This document shows positions 1 through 10,991 of a stretch of 64,000 bases of DNA, piece after piece. The stretch is from contig JAPWGK010000015.1 in NCBI GenBank assembly GCA_029641185.1, positions 806,001 through 870,000 of the forward strand, read 5' to 3'. Within the stretch, counting starts at the first letter, position 1. Each line of letters starts with the position of its first letter. Origin of the DNA: Pseudofabraea citricarpa. Lineage: Eukaryota > Ascomycota > Leotiomycetes > Helotiales > Dermateaceae. Below the pieces are notes generated by a model. That model had not been told where the DNA came from, did no database searches, and worked only from the letters and a program-made list of their open reading frames with translations. A program made the translations under genes and the position numbers.

Positions 1-840
1 AGGTTCTTTCTTTTTTGGCGTGTTTTGATTTTCTACTGGCTGTACAGTAGCACTGGCAATCGAGTCAGTAGGATTGGTTGCGTCAAGCGCAACAACTGGC
101 TTCTGAAATTGGTTCTCGTCCACCTTGGAATTGTTAGCTCAAATTGCCTGCAAGAGTTCACAGAACAGTTGATGGTCAGACGCACCTTTAGAGCAGCTTG
201 AAACTTGGGTGCTTTGTCATCTGTCAAGTGGACGACGGTGCCATCTGGCTCGATTTCGTTAACCAGGAAATCAGTGTATCTGTGGAAGTTATTAGCCTAA
301 AAGCAAACGATGTGTACCTTTATGATGGTTGTTGTAGGAATGGAAAGCGGTGCATTTTAGACGGCAAAGATGTGAAAAAAGGGCCGCGTTTGTTCTGATA
401 TGCCAATGCAATCTGGCAGTCGATAGGTCAAGGATAATAACAAAGATGAAGATGAAGATGATGAATATGGCAAGAAGATTGATGACCAAAGCACGCTTGA
501 TATGCTGAGTAAAGATAAAAAAACTGTGGACATACCTCTGCTTTAGCACACCTGAAAAGCCTGGGTTCGCGGGGTTCACAAAGTAGAGAATTCCAACCTC
601 TGCTTCCCGTTCGGGTTGAAAGCCATTACCAGCTCCTCCTTGTTGAGGTTTCTTGTCGTCCATCTTGACAACGTCCGCCAGGGGGGCTTGCATGTTGTTG
701 TTCGCGGATGCAGTTGTGGTGGAAGTAGAAGTGGAAGTGGAGGTCGAGGGTTGCGGCGTGGAGAGCTTCACTCGTTTGGCAGGAGGAGCACCTGCGCCTT
801 CCCCATCATCCACAACTTTCAGCGACGCGGCGCTAGCCAT
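1..840 (-). CDS. PUS7: tRNA/mRNA pseudouridine synthase Pus7 (TruD family), N-terminal part
   Basis: Runs off the left edge, so the catalytic core and C-terminus lie outside. Exons are 840-536, 279-186 and 123-1 (partial); frames are continuous. Exon 1 gives a low-complexity N-terminus with an NLS-like PPAKRVK and a Ser/Thr repeat, then the family signature VGILYFVNPANPGFSGVLKQR, completed after intron 1 by YTDFLVNEIEPDG; GFSG.LKQRYTDF.VNEI is diagnostic of Pus7/TruD. Intron 1 (535-280) has a GTATGT donor; intron 2 (185-124) has an AGCTAAC branch site close to its acceptor. Pus7 makes pseudouridine in tRNA, snRNA and some mRNAs, in nucleus and cytoplasm. Family assignment is firm; function is from homology. 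Confidence 0.9.
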
Positions 841-1118
841 TTTAGTGTGCGAGAATACAGCTACCTACGGGCTTCTAGAGCAATTGACAGAGCACAGCAA
901 CACGCTCACGACTTCGGGAGCTCTGAGTACGAAAGTAGACACGTGCAGCGTGAGGATGTCATTGGAAAAGTTATACTCTGCACCCGGAGAGTCTTAGCGC
1001 CGAAGAGCTTTAATGGCCGCTAGTTCTACGCCCCGCTAGCTACGGCCACCCTCAGACATCCCCTTTCCTTTCTCCGCATCTTCAATCTCATCGTTGCTCC
1101 TTTGTAGAATACAGAAAC

Positions 1119-2898
1119 TCAGCCCGGCCTGCTTATACTGGCTACCCGGGACAGGATCTTGGGTGTGGCCCAGACCACCTGCGAGTGCTTTCGTTTAAAG
1201 TCATGCCAACTCCTCCAATTCTCCCTCTCAAGCTCCTCCCTTTCCTCCTTCTCCTTCCATTCTTGCATAGCTGCATCTCCTCTGCGCGCACGAATATCTT
1301 CGGCCAAGACCCTGTTGTAAAGCTCCCAGTCGTCCAGCTCTGACGGCAGCGGTATGCCCAGGATCTTGTTCATGCTTCGTTGGCCAGCCACTCGCTCGAG
1401 AGTCAGCTCCAGCCGATAAGTCTCCGTTGTGGTACACAGCCGATGGCCATACTGTTTGATCTTGTATCTAAGTTGAGCAAGGTCAGCAAGCTCTGCGCCA
1501 GCAACTCGGAGTGCCCAGCGACTTACAATCCATCGTACCGGATGCCGGCCAGCGGTGCATATTTGCTCAGCAGTGTGTGGCCTCGGAGGACACGGATCTC
1601 CCGACCAACGTGCGTTATCAGGTTGGGATACATATCTCTCAACCCACCTTTTTTGATCAGTTTGACGGTTCCATCTGGTCCATCCTCTTCCATTCCAGTC
1701 ACCATCGGTAAAGCAGTGAATCCATAATGTCCTCTGGTTACATCTTCGGTTGCATTTCCCACAATTCCATCGCGAAAGGCGGAACATAAGTTGACCCACC
1801 AACTGTACTCAGTCAGTCAAGTGAGCTAGGACTTATGTAATTCTGGTAAGAGAATGACACTAGAGTTGATCACTTGATGTCAATGTAGTCGATGTTATGT
1901 ATGTCATTCTCACAACGTCTTGATGGATGTACTTACGCCCCAGGCTCGAAACTCAGATCACCTTCTATCTCGTCAATTGGGTTGCGCTTGTCAATATTCC
2001 ACTTCTGACCCACTCGATCTCCTGCGATAAGTCTCATGTCGTAGAGGCGGACTTCCTTCATCTCTCGCAGTCTCGATTCGTCGAGCTCGAAGTACCTTGC
2101 TAAAAATCTTCGTTGCCATTTATTCTTCAAAAGCACCGCATTAGATGTGATTTCTGCGAACAGCGGATGGATACTCTGGGCAGCTCCTTTGCCGTCGATT
2201 ATAGCACCGAGAAGCTTGTCAAGGCGGGCATGAGAAACTAGACTCAGCTCAACAGCTCTGGTTGGTATGAATTCTTCGGACAGCAGTGAGTTTAGAAGAG
2301 CATCAAGTATGACCACATCCGAATCCTCCAATGACCTCTTCTTTAAGCCAATCCGTACAGTATTTGTCATGACCAAAAGCTTCTTCGCATCCCATTCATC
2401 GTCGACCGAGCTACGTTGACTTCTGTCGCCCTTTGAATTGGGAGTCGACGCAAGAGAAGCAGGGCGAGTTACAGGATTAAGTCCATGCCCTGTACATAGG
2501 TAGATTAGCCTCTTGCGAACAAACTTATTCCAAGACGTACAATCATTGCTTTTGGACCTCGCAGATTTTGACGCTTCTATTGGAATCGCCCTCGATATAC
2601 CGAGTCGCTCGTGTACTCCATCAACATTCGGAGCTTCGATGGGAATTCCAGGGCTTGACTCGGGTGGCGACCCATTTAAAGGGCTATGGCTCGTTGGAGA
2701 TAGGACTATTGAATCGTACGAGCGCCTATTGCGAATAAAAAGGAGCTTCCAGGTGAATAGGGACCATTGGTCGTAAGACTTATCAGTCAAAGTTGATAGT
2801 GAAATATCTGGATGTGCATGACAAGTATCTGCAATTTTATCAGGGGGGATCCAAAAATGAGATATATCGTTCTGAACAGGATTCATTACTTTCTCCAT
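1119..2898 (-). CDS. SRA-YDG (SAD_SRA) domain protein
   Basis: Exons 2898-1937, 1802-1527 and 1467-1119 give 528 aa; a further 51-nt in-phase intron at 2540-2490 (GTACGT donor, GCTAAT branch, ACAG end) would reduce this to 511 aa. The C-terminal half resembles the YDG/SRA fold: AFRDGIVGNATEDVTRGHYG, VLRGHTLLSKYAPLAGIRYDGLYKIKQYG, YRLELTLERVAGQ, then a charged helix. Family members bind methylated or hemimethylated DNA by base flipping; here that is inference. There is no RING, PHD or SET domain, unlike UHRF1 or SUVH. The N-terminal ~270 residues resemble nothing I know. The start at 2898 is the first ATG and uncertain; a later ATG is possible. Confidence 0.75.
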
Positions 2899-3530
2899 TA
2901 CAATTTACCAGGAATGAAAGAATGGGAAGGGTTATTTGTAGGGAAGATGGTTTTTTGATGGTGAAGCTCTGGAGTAATTGCCTGAGTACCTATGGATATT
3001 GAGAAAGCGCGAAGCCGGTGAGTTGAAACTTCCTTATTAGTATTTCGGTTTCACTAATTAATTTGACTAATACTCTTGTAAAATTTCCTGAGTTCTACCG
3101 ACTTTAATTTGCACTTTGAGTATGAGTATCTGTATACTTCTGTACACCTCGTTGAATGCAAATATGCGCTCGTTTGTGGTTGAAGCAGTTGGGAGTATTT
3201 GGGCAAGCCTCGATGTCTTCTTTTGCTATTTACACACTTGAATTGGGCACATCCCCAATATCTTAGACGTTAGATTCATATGCTTATACATAAATCGCCA
3301 GTCTAATACTGAAGTGATTGTCAGGTAGGGGCTCATCACGTGTGTGTGTGTGTGCCCCTATTCCGAAGCAGACACTGATGATTGGTCAATTGCACCTCGG
3401 CGATTCGTGAGGAGTAATCAGACAATTCGGCTACAACAAATCTCACTTAATCTTGTGGAAGTATTCATGGAGATGCTTGATTTCACTTCCTTCATTGTAC
3501 GTTTCGATTGCCACATCTACTCACTACAAG
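2899..3530. other. divergent intergenic region
   Basis: Between the SRA-YDG gene (minus) and the ABM gene (plus), so it should hold both promoters. A short (GT)n run lies at about 3340-3353. No convincing ORF or RNA gene seen. Confidence 0.5.
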
Positions 3531-3981
3531 ATGGCGTCCCCGGTTGAGCTAATTGCTGTTCTTGTTCCTAAGCCTGGGAAAACTGACAGGGTAAGATGCT
3601 TTCGTGCAGTCACCACCAGAGACACCATTACTTACCAGTCGACTAGATCATTGAATTGCTTGTCGAAGTTTCAAAATACGTGCAAGATAATGAGCCCGGA
3701 ACGTTGAAATATCACATTCATCGTGAGATCAATAAAAAGACTGGTGTTGAAGAAATCATCATGCTTGAGACGTTAGTATTGTTTTTATTCTTACCATTCC
3801 TTGCTGCGGCTTGTGATTGACAGTCTTGTTTAGATACAAGGACAACAAAGCCATTGCTGCACATGGGCAGTCAGAAACCTTCAAAGCGTTTGGAAAGAAA
3901 TTAGCGGATGAAGGCTTGCTTGAAGGACCACTGCAGCTGAAGTTCATCAAGCCTGTTGGTGGTTTCGCTTCACGGCTGTGA
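3531..3981 (+). CDS. antibiotic biosynthesis monooxygenase (ABM) domain protein, putative quinol monooxygenase
   Basis: Three exons, 3531-3590, 3647-3771 and 3834-3981, encode 110 aa. The protein is a single ABM ferredoxin-like domain: it starts VELIAVLVPKPGKTDRI, has the central PGTLKYHIHREINKKTGVEEIIMLETYKD, an AAHGQSETFKAF helix and a C-terminal strand. Family members are small cofactor-free dimers that oxidise quinols or polyketides, or detoxify reactive carbonyls; the substrate cannot be read from sequence. Introns have GTAAGA and GTTAGT donors and TAG acceptors. The next gene downstream is a methyltransferase on the same strand, but I see no evidence of co-function. Confidence 0.85.
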
Positions 3982-4556
3982 AAGAAAGCCATATGGTCTC
4001 TTGTTCAGATTTGTGGAGTGCTTGATTAATACTTCTTATCGTGTTTGGTTTTTCAAATAGCATTTCTTCGCTGGAGATGGGCATGAACTGAGAGTTTGTT
4101 CAAGTACAAAACGCTTGATTCTCCGCAGGGGATCATGAGTTGAAAGACTTCTTTGCTACTTCTGTACTCCTCGCTATCAGAATTATTTCAGCAGTCAATG
4201 GGACATCACAGTCAGTACTAGCTAGACACAAGTTTGAAAATATATACGAAGTATGTATATAGAACTTAAGCTATTCTGAAGCACAAGTATGTGGCCTGCG
4301 GGATTCAGGTGTATGCATGCTCTGCGCTTTCCGAGAGTGGTAAGTGGCTCCTGTGGTCTTGATTGTGGTAGAGCAGTGCCTTCCTTCGCTTTGATACAGC
4401 TTCCCTCCTTAACTCGTTCACATCTCCCTTCTCCCTTTGACACACAGTTTTAAACACCTGAGACTTTTCCAACCTCAAGACCTATCGACAGCAAGAAGAA
4501 TCTTTGACTACTAAGCACTCATCTAATAGATACATAGCGATATTCTCAATCGTCTA
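3982..4556. other. intergenic region
   Basis: The 3' end of the ABM gene and the 5' leader of the methyltransferase gene. Nothing else recognised. Confidence 0.4.
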
Positions 4557-4640
4557 TTGGTCCAAAGCAAACACCAAAGCCCTTCTTCAAGCTCAAGCCT
4601 CGAACACCCATTTGCGAGAAGCTCCAACAAGTGCATCGAG

Positions 4641-7061
4641 ATGGCGTCCGAAGAGAAGGAACAAAAAGAGCCTCTTGTTGAAGTTGGCGATGTCGGTAGT
4701 GGCAATGAGTCGGAGAGTGTTGATGAGACCACCTCGACAGTACCAGACATTACGACTTTTGATGGTCCCAAAACACCTTCACGAAACAGCTCACCCCGAG
4801 TGATCCCCTCTCGGAATTCTTCTCTAGGACCACTCATCACATCTCCAAAAATCATTGTCACTGATAGCGAAGCTGCTTCAGAAGACTCTCTGCCTCTACT
4901 CTCTCCCCATACGAGACTTCAAATTTCCCACGGCGAATCGCTTGGTAGAGATACACCTGTCAAGTCAATCGAACACAATGAATCTGAGGATTTGCATATT
5001 CAGGGCACCACAGGCATTAAGATGAAGTATAACGAATGGGGTGCTTTGGTGGATTCAAGATTTATCAAGAAGTCTCCAGTCTCGAGCAATGCGAGCGTCA
5101 TCGAAATGCTTCGAGCTATCAAAAAAGCTTACCACCACAAAGTAAGAATCCTACTTCGTTTATTGATTACTCCTACCGCAATATAAGTGCACTTTACTCT
5201 TAGTTGCATATGCGAATTAGGTTCATCTTGCGATCGTCTTGCTGACTTATTTCTAGTTAAGATCCAAGACAGGCGAACTGTTCATTCCAGAAGGGGACTT
5301 TGTCAAGGAAGGATGGACAATGATGCATGCTGGACAACGATTCTGGACTGGCCCTTTGACCGTTTGGGCCTGGAATTTTACATCATCTACGATGTCTCAC
5401 TCACTCACGACTCCTGGAATAACTTCCGACAGACGACGAGTGGCCAATGCAGATAAGCCGCCTCGAGTCCTCGAATTAGGTTGCGGCGATGGACACTGGT
5501 GCTTTAAGCTAAAGAAAGACCATCCAACATGGATAGTTCATGCTTTAGATGATACAGATCATTGTAAGTCGTTTCTCACGCCTTGAAAGACTTTCTCTCT
5601 CTTTATTAAAGCATACAGAGTTCAAACTCCGATTCCCCGTATCAGTACTTTCTATTTCAAGTTGCGACTCTTGATTTCTAATCACATTCTCTACAGGGAC
5701 ATGTATTCCAAGGGATGAGGTGGTTTATAGGTAAATTTGCCTCGGCCTTGTTGACATAGAATTATAACTAATCCACCCAGGGATTTCATGGAGCCAAGAA
5801 CCCAGACCCAAACCCAAACCCAAAGTCAAGAGCAAGAGCAAGACGATTACTTTGGGAATGTCGAGCAACCACAAAAGGACCCTGAATTTACCGTGCGCAA
5901 CCTCAATTCACTTCTGAAGCATGAACGACCACTAGAACGGAATTCTTATGGACTAGTTCGCGGAAGAGAGATATTTGATAGGATTCGAAGCTACAAAGCA
6001 TTCATTGAAGATCTTCGACTGTAAGTTCAAAATGACAGGTTTTGTTCTCAGGCTTTGGAAATTTAAACTTACGCAGTTGTAGAATACTGGAACCTGGTGG
6101 TGTGATCGAGTTTGCAGAAATAGATCCAAGGCCCCGGTTTGACCCAAAATCCTCACTGAGTGATCTAGACAAAGAGAAGACAGATCAAGAGCAGAAGCAA
6201 GAAAACAAAAGTTCTATCGACGCTAACCATCCCAGTGGAAGCAATATTGTGATAGATTGGGATGCTAATATCGCAGACCGCTTTCAAGACCCCAAAGACC
6301 AGGAGCTCCTCGAAGCTAAGAAATTGGCCCCAGGTTGGGCTGGAAGGGTAGAAAAAAGACTACAAGCTGGCACACGTCCATATGACGGAGTCCCTGCGGC
6401 GAGACTCAAGTCCTGGCTTCAAGGCGGAGGGTATGTGAAAGACTCATCGTTTCCATTGTTTACGGAAGTAACTTGTGCTGTACAGGTTTTGGGACGTCAA
6501 CGAAACAATCATGCGCCTTCCTGTAGGAGGAGGTACTCGGACCGGGAAATTGCTAATGGAATTCATACAATATCAAGCCACAAACCTGGAGGATACGGTA
6601 CCAAAGGTATAAGGAGAGCACTCTCCTACTAGTATCCAACCTCGCTGACACTTAGCCAGCTTAAAGAAGCACTACCCTCCATCGATTTCGGACGTCTTTC
6701 TACTTTGGGCTTGTTTCTGAATTGCCATATTGTGACGGGCCGGAATCCGCACGAGGGACGTATGGGCGACCTACGAGATGATGGAAAACGAGAGTTGATG
6801 ACAGAGGCCAAGTACGACTCGATGGCAAGATTCGATGCCGAGGCCAAGTCCAACCACTGGCGAAGAGCTACACCCTTCCGATTTGATCTGGACGGCAGAA
6901 TCAGTGCGATGATCGGGAATATCAGTTCTCTGCATGGCGGCCCGGATCATATCGGACCTGATTTGACCTCAACAGGAGAAACACCAGATGTTGCGTCACC
7001 CGCTGAAACTGCCAGCCCATTCGGGACCTCCAGCCTTAGCGCAAGAGCTTCCGAGGCATAG
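4641..7061 (+). CDS. SAM-dependent class I methyltransferase, LaeA/TAM-like fungal type
   Basis: Seven exons (4641-5141, 5257-5563, 5697-5730, 5781-6020, 6083-6430, 6486-6606, 6660-7061) encode 650 aa; an in-frame ATG at 4557 would add 28 residues, but 4641 (MASEEKEQ) is the better start. The Ser/Pro-rich N-terminus (~150 aa) is probably disordered. The Rossmann SAM-binding motif I is PPRVLELGCGDGHWCFKLKKDHP, followed by an acidic strand end (HALDDTDHW). Later ILEPGGVIEFAEIDPRPR matches the post-motif III region of LaeA-type enzymes. The middle carries a (TQ)n-rich insert. Target unknown: such proteins include regulators of secondary metabolism and small-molecule methyltransferases. One exon is only 34 nt. 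Confidence 0.8.
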
Positions 7062-7782
7062 ATTCTGATGGTGAGTACTTTGCTCCTTATCAGGATGTGG
7101 TGGGACATGGTATGCCGTGAAGGAAATGGGCCACAGCGAGGCATATAGCATATTCCCTGTATAAATAGGTCAGATAACTCGTGCTCGGTTTGCTATCAGA
7201 ATAATCGCATGTATCACTTAGCTGGGTACCTTGGTAGCTACAATAGCTGTGGAACCGATACCAAAATCTCATTACCATTGATCACTTGAATTGCTGTCAG
7301 CAGGACGGAATCCCAAGCTCTTTTTCTTTTTCTGATTGTGATGCATTTGCCTAGCTACCTATATGCTAAGCAAGTAGTTTCTCTACCACCATGCACTCAC
7401 TACAAGGATCTCAATCGCCATCATCACTTCCAAGGTCAATATTCGTCATGCAATGCCCATACTTTCTCATCCATGCCATGTTTCCATGTTTCCATACTCC
7501 CCAACTCCAACCCTGCCTGCTTGTCCGCCTTCTGTTTAGTTGCTGCTGACTCCAGACAAGTCAGGCAGGCAACAAAAGGCGTCATGTCATGAAATGCAAT
7601 GTAAATGTCATGCTGTGTATATATGTAGCCATAAATCCAAGCCGCTGTAGTGAGCTTTCCGTCTCGCCTTGCCTCGCCTCGCTTCATTCCATTCCATTTA
7701 TTCACTAAGGTTTCTACGTGAAATCCCCAAGGATGGATGGATGGGAATGGGAGGTAGGTTCCATTGCTAAAGGGGAATCTAA
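7062..7782. other. convergent 3' region
   Basis: Between the 3' ends of the methyltransferase and the MAPKK. Pyrimidine-rich runs and short CATG/CCATT repeats; no supported gene. Confidence 0.4.
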
Positions 7783-9441
7783 CTAAGCAATCTTCGTGGT
7801 GATGGTCGATGTGGGCCGCGCTCTGCTGTCATTCCATCCCCAGACGGTGGATAGGAAATGAGCCATGTTGACACGCTTGCTACGCATCTCAATCATCCAG
7901 GGATGTTCGAGCATACGCCATGGGGAAGCGCGACGTGCTGGCTCTTTCTCGAGGCTATTTTTTGAGTTTTGTCAGTGATATATTCAGCGTGAAGTGGAGA
8001 AGAGGAGCGGTGTACTTACCAGCACCCAATAAAGTATTTAAAGTTGTCACTCCACTTGATCCCGGCTTCGGGCTCGTCCTTGAGTTTTGGAATGGGTTGC
8101 CGTACGATGTAGGTTAGTAAATCGATCAGACCGGCTCGTGGTTGCATTTCTGTGCCATCGGCTGGGAAGGGGAATCGATGCTGAGCCACCTCGAGAAGAG
8201 TTACACCGGTACTCCACACATCTGACGTGATGGTATAGCTCTGGCCAGTGATACGCTCGGGCGCCATATAGTAACTCGTTCCGATGAAGGTATTCGCGTC
8301 GCCCTTGGTTCCGAATTCTCCGGAGACCCCAAAATCGCATAGCTTGACTTGGCCATCCCGGCAAAGCAGGATGTTGGAGGGTTTAATATCCCGATGGATA
8401 ATCTTCTTGCTGTGTAGGTATGTTAGGCCGTTAAGTACACCTTCGGCGACCTTTCCTAGAACTTTCTCTCCTGTCCGGCCGCCGAGCTTCTTCACCTCGC
8501 GGTAGATGCTGTCTAGTGAGCCGCCCTCGCAGAATTCCATTGCAATTGATATAGTTGCAGTTGATGGCTCGACAAAGGCTCCATAATATCGACAAATGTG
8601 TTCAGAGGCACAATCTTTGTTGAAACCCAACTCTCTGACGATTTGCTTCTTAACATCAGGGTCGGGGTTCGTGGTGATTATCTACTCCAAGTTAGTAGTT
8701 GCATGGACAAAGCACAAGTAGAGAATTCATTACCTTCAAAGCAAAGACGGTCTTACCGCCTTTGAGCATGCACCGCGTCACTGCACCCCCGGCACCTTCT
8801 CCCAAGCTACCTAGCTCCTCAATTCGCTTTTCCATACTTGCTACCCTCCACCCATCATCATCTAGATCCTCAACATCTAGAGTTCTTCCTCTCTCGAGGC
8901 TCAACTTATCAAAAATTTCCAGGCCGTTCATACTTCCATCCCTCTCCATGCCTACCCCGCCTTGGCTAGTCTCCGAGTACATAGACCCCACCGCTGAAGC
9001 TGGATCTGGGGTACCCTTTGTGCCCTGCAAACCATATTGTGAAGCCAATGAAAATGCCGAGAATTGTGACCCTGCTGATGTTGGACCACTCGCTCTCCCA
9101 TCGAGTGGCCCAAAGCTTCCTGTCCTCGAGTGTGCAGCACTGCTCTCGCTGCCCCCACTTGCAGACTGCCCGGTTAAGGGTTGTGGATTTGGCCGGCCGT
9201 TTTGGAGTGACGTCTGCTCATATGGTGTAGAGTTGCTTCCCATGGGAGTGGCCAGCTGAAGCCGTGGTAAGGAGGGTCTGGAAGGCATCTGCAGGGAAAG
9301 ACTGGGCGCCTTGGGCGGGGCATTGACAGGTTTGGCATTAGGTGATGGAGGAATTGCCAGGCCCAATCTTGGGGTCCTGGCACCACTATTCTGTCGACTC
9401 CCCGGAATCGGGGGACGAAGCAGAGGAGCTGGAGACGACAT
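7783..9441 (-). CDS. MKK1: MAP kinase kinase of the cell wall integrity pathway (Mkk1/Mkk2 type)
   Basis: Exons 9441-8734, 8681-8020 and 7954-7783 give 513 aa, the usual fungal length. The start [20 protein letters not shown] is the conserved N-terminus of filamentous-fungal Mkk1. A disordered N-terminal half is followed by the kinase domain: glycine loop [13 protein letters not shown], catalytic lysine in FALK (K236), HRDIKPSN (D334), CDFG (D352), activation segment [23 protein letters not shown] and C-terminal lobe ending [20 protein letters not shown]. The segment matches MAPKKs acting between Bck1 and Slt2/MpkA. Intron 1 has a perfect TACTAAC branch site. Acts in the cytoplasm on wall stress; role is from family knowledge. 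Confidence 0.93.
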
Positions 9442-9938
9442 CTTTGGTGTAGGGGCGAGATTTGGTTCTATGGCAGACTTCACGATGTTGTTAGCACCAG
9501 CTGCGGGGATCACTCTCAGAGTAGTATTGGCATACGTATTGCATCGGTGCGGCTCCCAGCCCAGTACTTGTATTCTCCGGCACACGAGCGTTATTGTCCA
9601 AGTTCTGTCCTTGCATCGGTACTGCAGTGCACCGCTGCAGCAGACCGTCCTGCCGGGGGGGTAGAAGGGCCGTAGAGTGGTATCTTTATTCGGGACTCGG
9701 CATAAGAGGGTGTTCGCGGCTGGCTGCGTGATGTTCTTGATATATCTCGGATGGGCGTGTTTGCAAATCCTGCTTGCTTGCTTGCTTGTTGGTTGTGTAA
9801 CGAGCGAGCTGGAGGACCGACGGAGGGGCGTTCTTTGTTTCAAGATGGAGCTCGTCACGGCGTGGCGGCTATCGCTTGTCCAAAGAGCTGCAGAGAGAAG
9901 AGCGAAGCTGGATTCACGACGAGGAGGTGTAGAAGAAA

Positions 9939-9959
9939 GAGAGAGAGAGAGAGAGAGAG
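9939..9959. repeat. (GA)n microsatellite
   Basis: About ten GA units in the MKK1 upstream region; on the MKK1 coding strand it is a CT tract, common in fungal promoters. Confidence 0.9.
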
Positions 9960-10330
9960 CAGGTGCTTTTTCAGACAGAGGTTGAGAGTTGGGGCCGCTG
10001 GCGTGTGGTGGGTATGGGTTTTGATGTACAGTATGGGCTGCAGGGGAAGTGAAGGCTTGGGGGGGGAGAGCCAGTGGGATGTGGCTCTTCGACCAGCAGC
10101 AACCCTGTCAATGATGCTGAAAATACGCCAGTTCCGGCCGACCGTTCGGGGTTGGTGGAGGGGAGAAGTGGGAATGGCAGAAACGGGGACGGGGTTTATG
10201 CACTCACTCTGTTGATGCTGTCTGTCTGTACTGCACTGGAGTGGTAAGAATAGATGGGGAGATGGTCACTTGCACAGTCCTGAGTAGCTAGTTATGCTGT
10301 TGGTGTCTCCGGCCAGACAAGACCGACAAG

Positions 10331-10357
10331 ACAGACAGGACAGACAGGACAGACAGG
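10331..10357. repeat. 9-bp tandem repeat, ACAGACAGG x3
   Basis: Three perfect tandem copies of ACAGACAGG, preceded by related GACCGACAAG. Located in the MKK1/DBP8 intergenic region. Function unknown. Confidence 0.9.
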
Positions 10358-10527
10358 GCTGAGATTCGGACGAAAGAGACTGGATGGTGGTCAGATTGGC
10401 ATGCAGCAGTGAGGTACAGTCGCCGTAGAGCTGCATAGACATGTGGGATCGTGGGTGCATGTGGATGAGTTGGGTGAGGTTTGCGTGAGGATTGAGCACA
10501 AGCGACAGAGCGAGTACAAGAAGAGCA

Positions 10528-10553
10528 TCATTATCATTATTATTATTATTATT
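10528..10553. repeat. (ATT)n microsatellite
   Basis: A run of ATT/ATC trinucleotides in the same intergenic region. Confidence 0.85.
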
Positions 10554-10991
10554 GTACTCCGGTATGCATGTTGGACTATTCATGGCAGCCCGTGTTCCTG
10601 CCGAATGAAAAGTGACGCAGGACTACAACTAAGCGTCCAGCGAATGAATAATCAATCAAGCAATCCATCAATCAACCTGCAACAGCTGTTCAGTGCAAGA
10701 ATCTATTCTTACGCAGCTCTGAAGAAAGCAGCTCAGGTCGAGGCGCTATAGGGACTCTTCCCAGTGGTGCCCGTAAGTGTTTCACCGGGGGACCAACTGG
10801 GGGTGTTTCCAGCACCCCTGATACCTGACCGTAATGCTTGCATCCTTCCTCGACCCCTCAATCCACTTCCACTTCCACTTCCACTTTACTGTACCATCCA
10901 TAAGCGCGCGCTACTTTATTTTTATTTTTGTCGCGCCCGCCAAAGAAAAAAAAAAGTCATCCAAACACAGTCAATTCCACATATATCAATT

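Larger units (their letters stand above)
9442..10991. other. divergent promoter region of MKK1 and DBP8
   Basis: A 1.55-kb gap between divergent genes. It holds a (GA)n run at 9939-9959, three perfect copies of the 9-mer ACAGACAGG at 10331-10357 and an (ATT)n run near 10528-10553. The frame of MKK1 stays open upstream to an ATG at 9858. No separate gene is supported. Confidence 0.5.

Noticed and set aside
10766..10991. An ATG at 10764 in frame with DBP8, adding 76 residues
   Set aside because: The extension is low complexity and contains the A-rich leader; the ATG at 10992 gives the expected helicase N-terminus.
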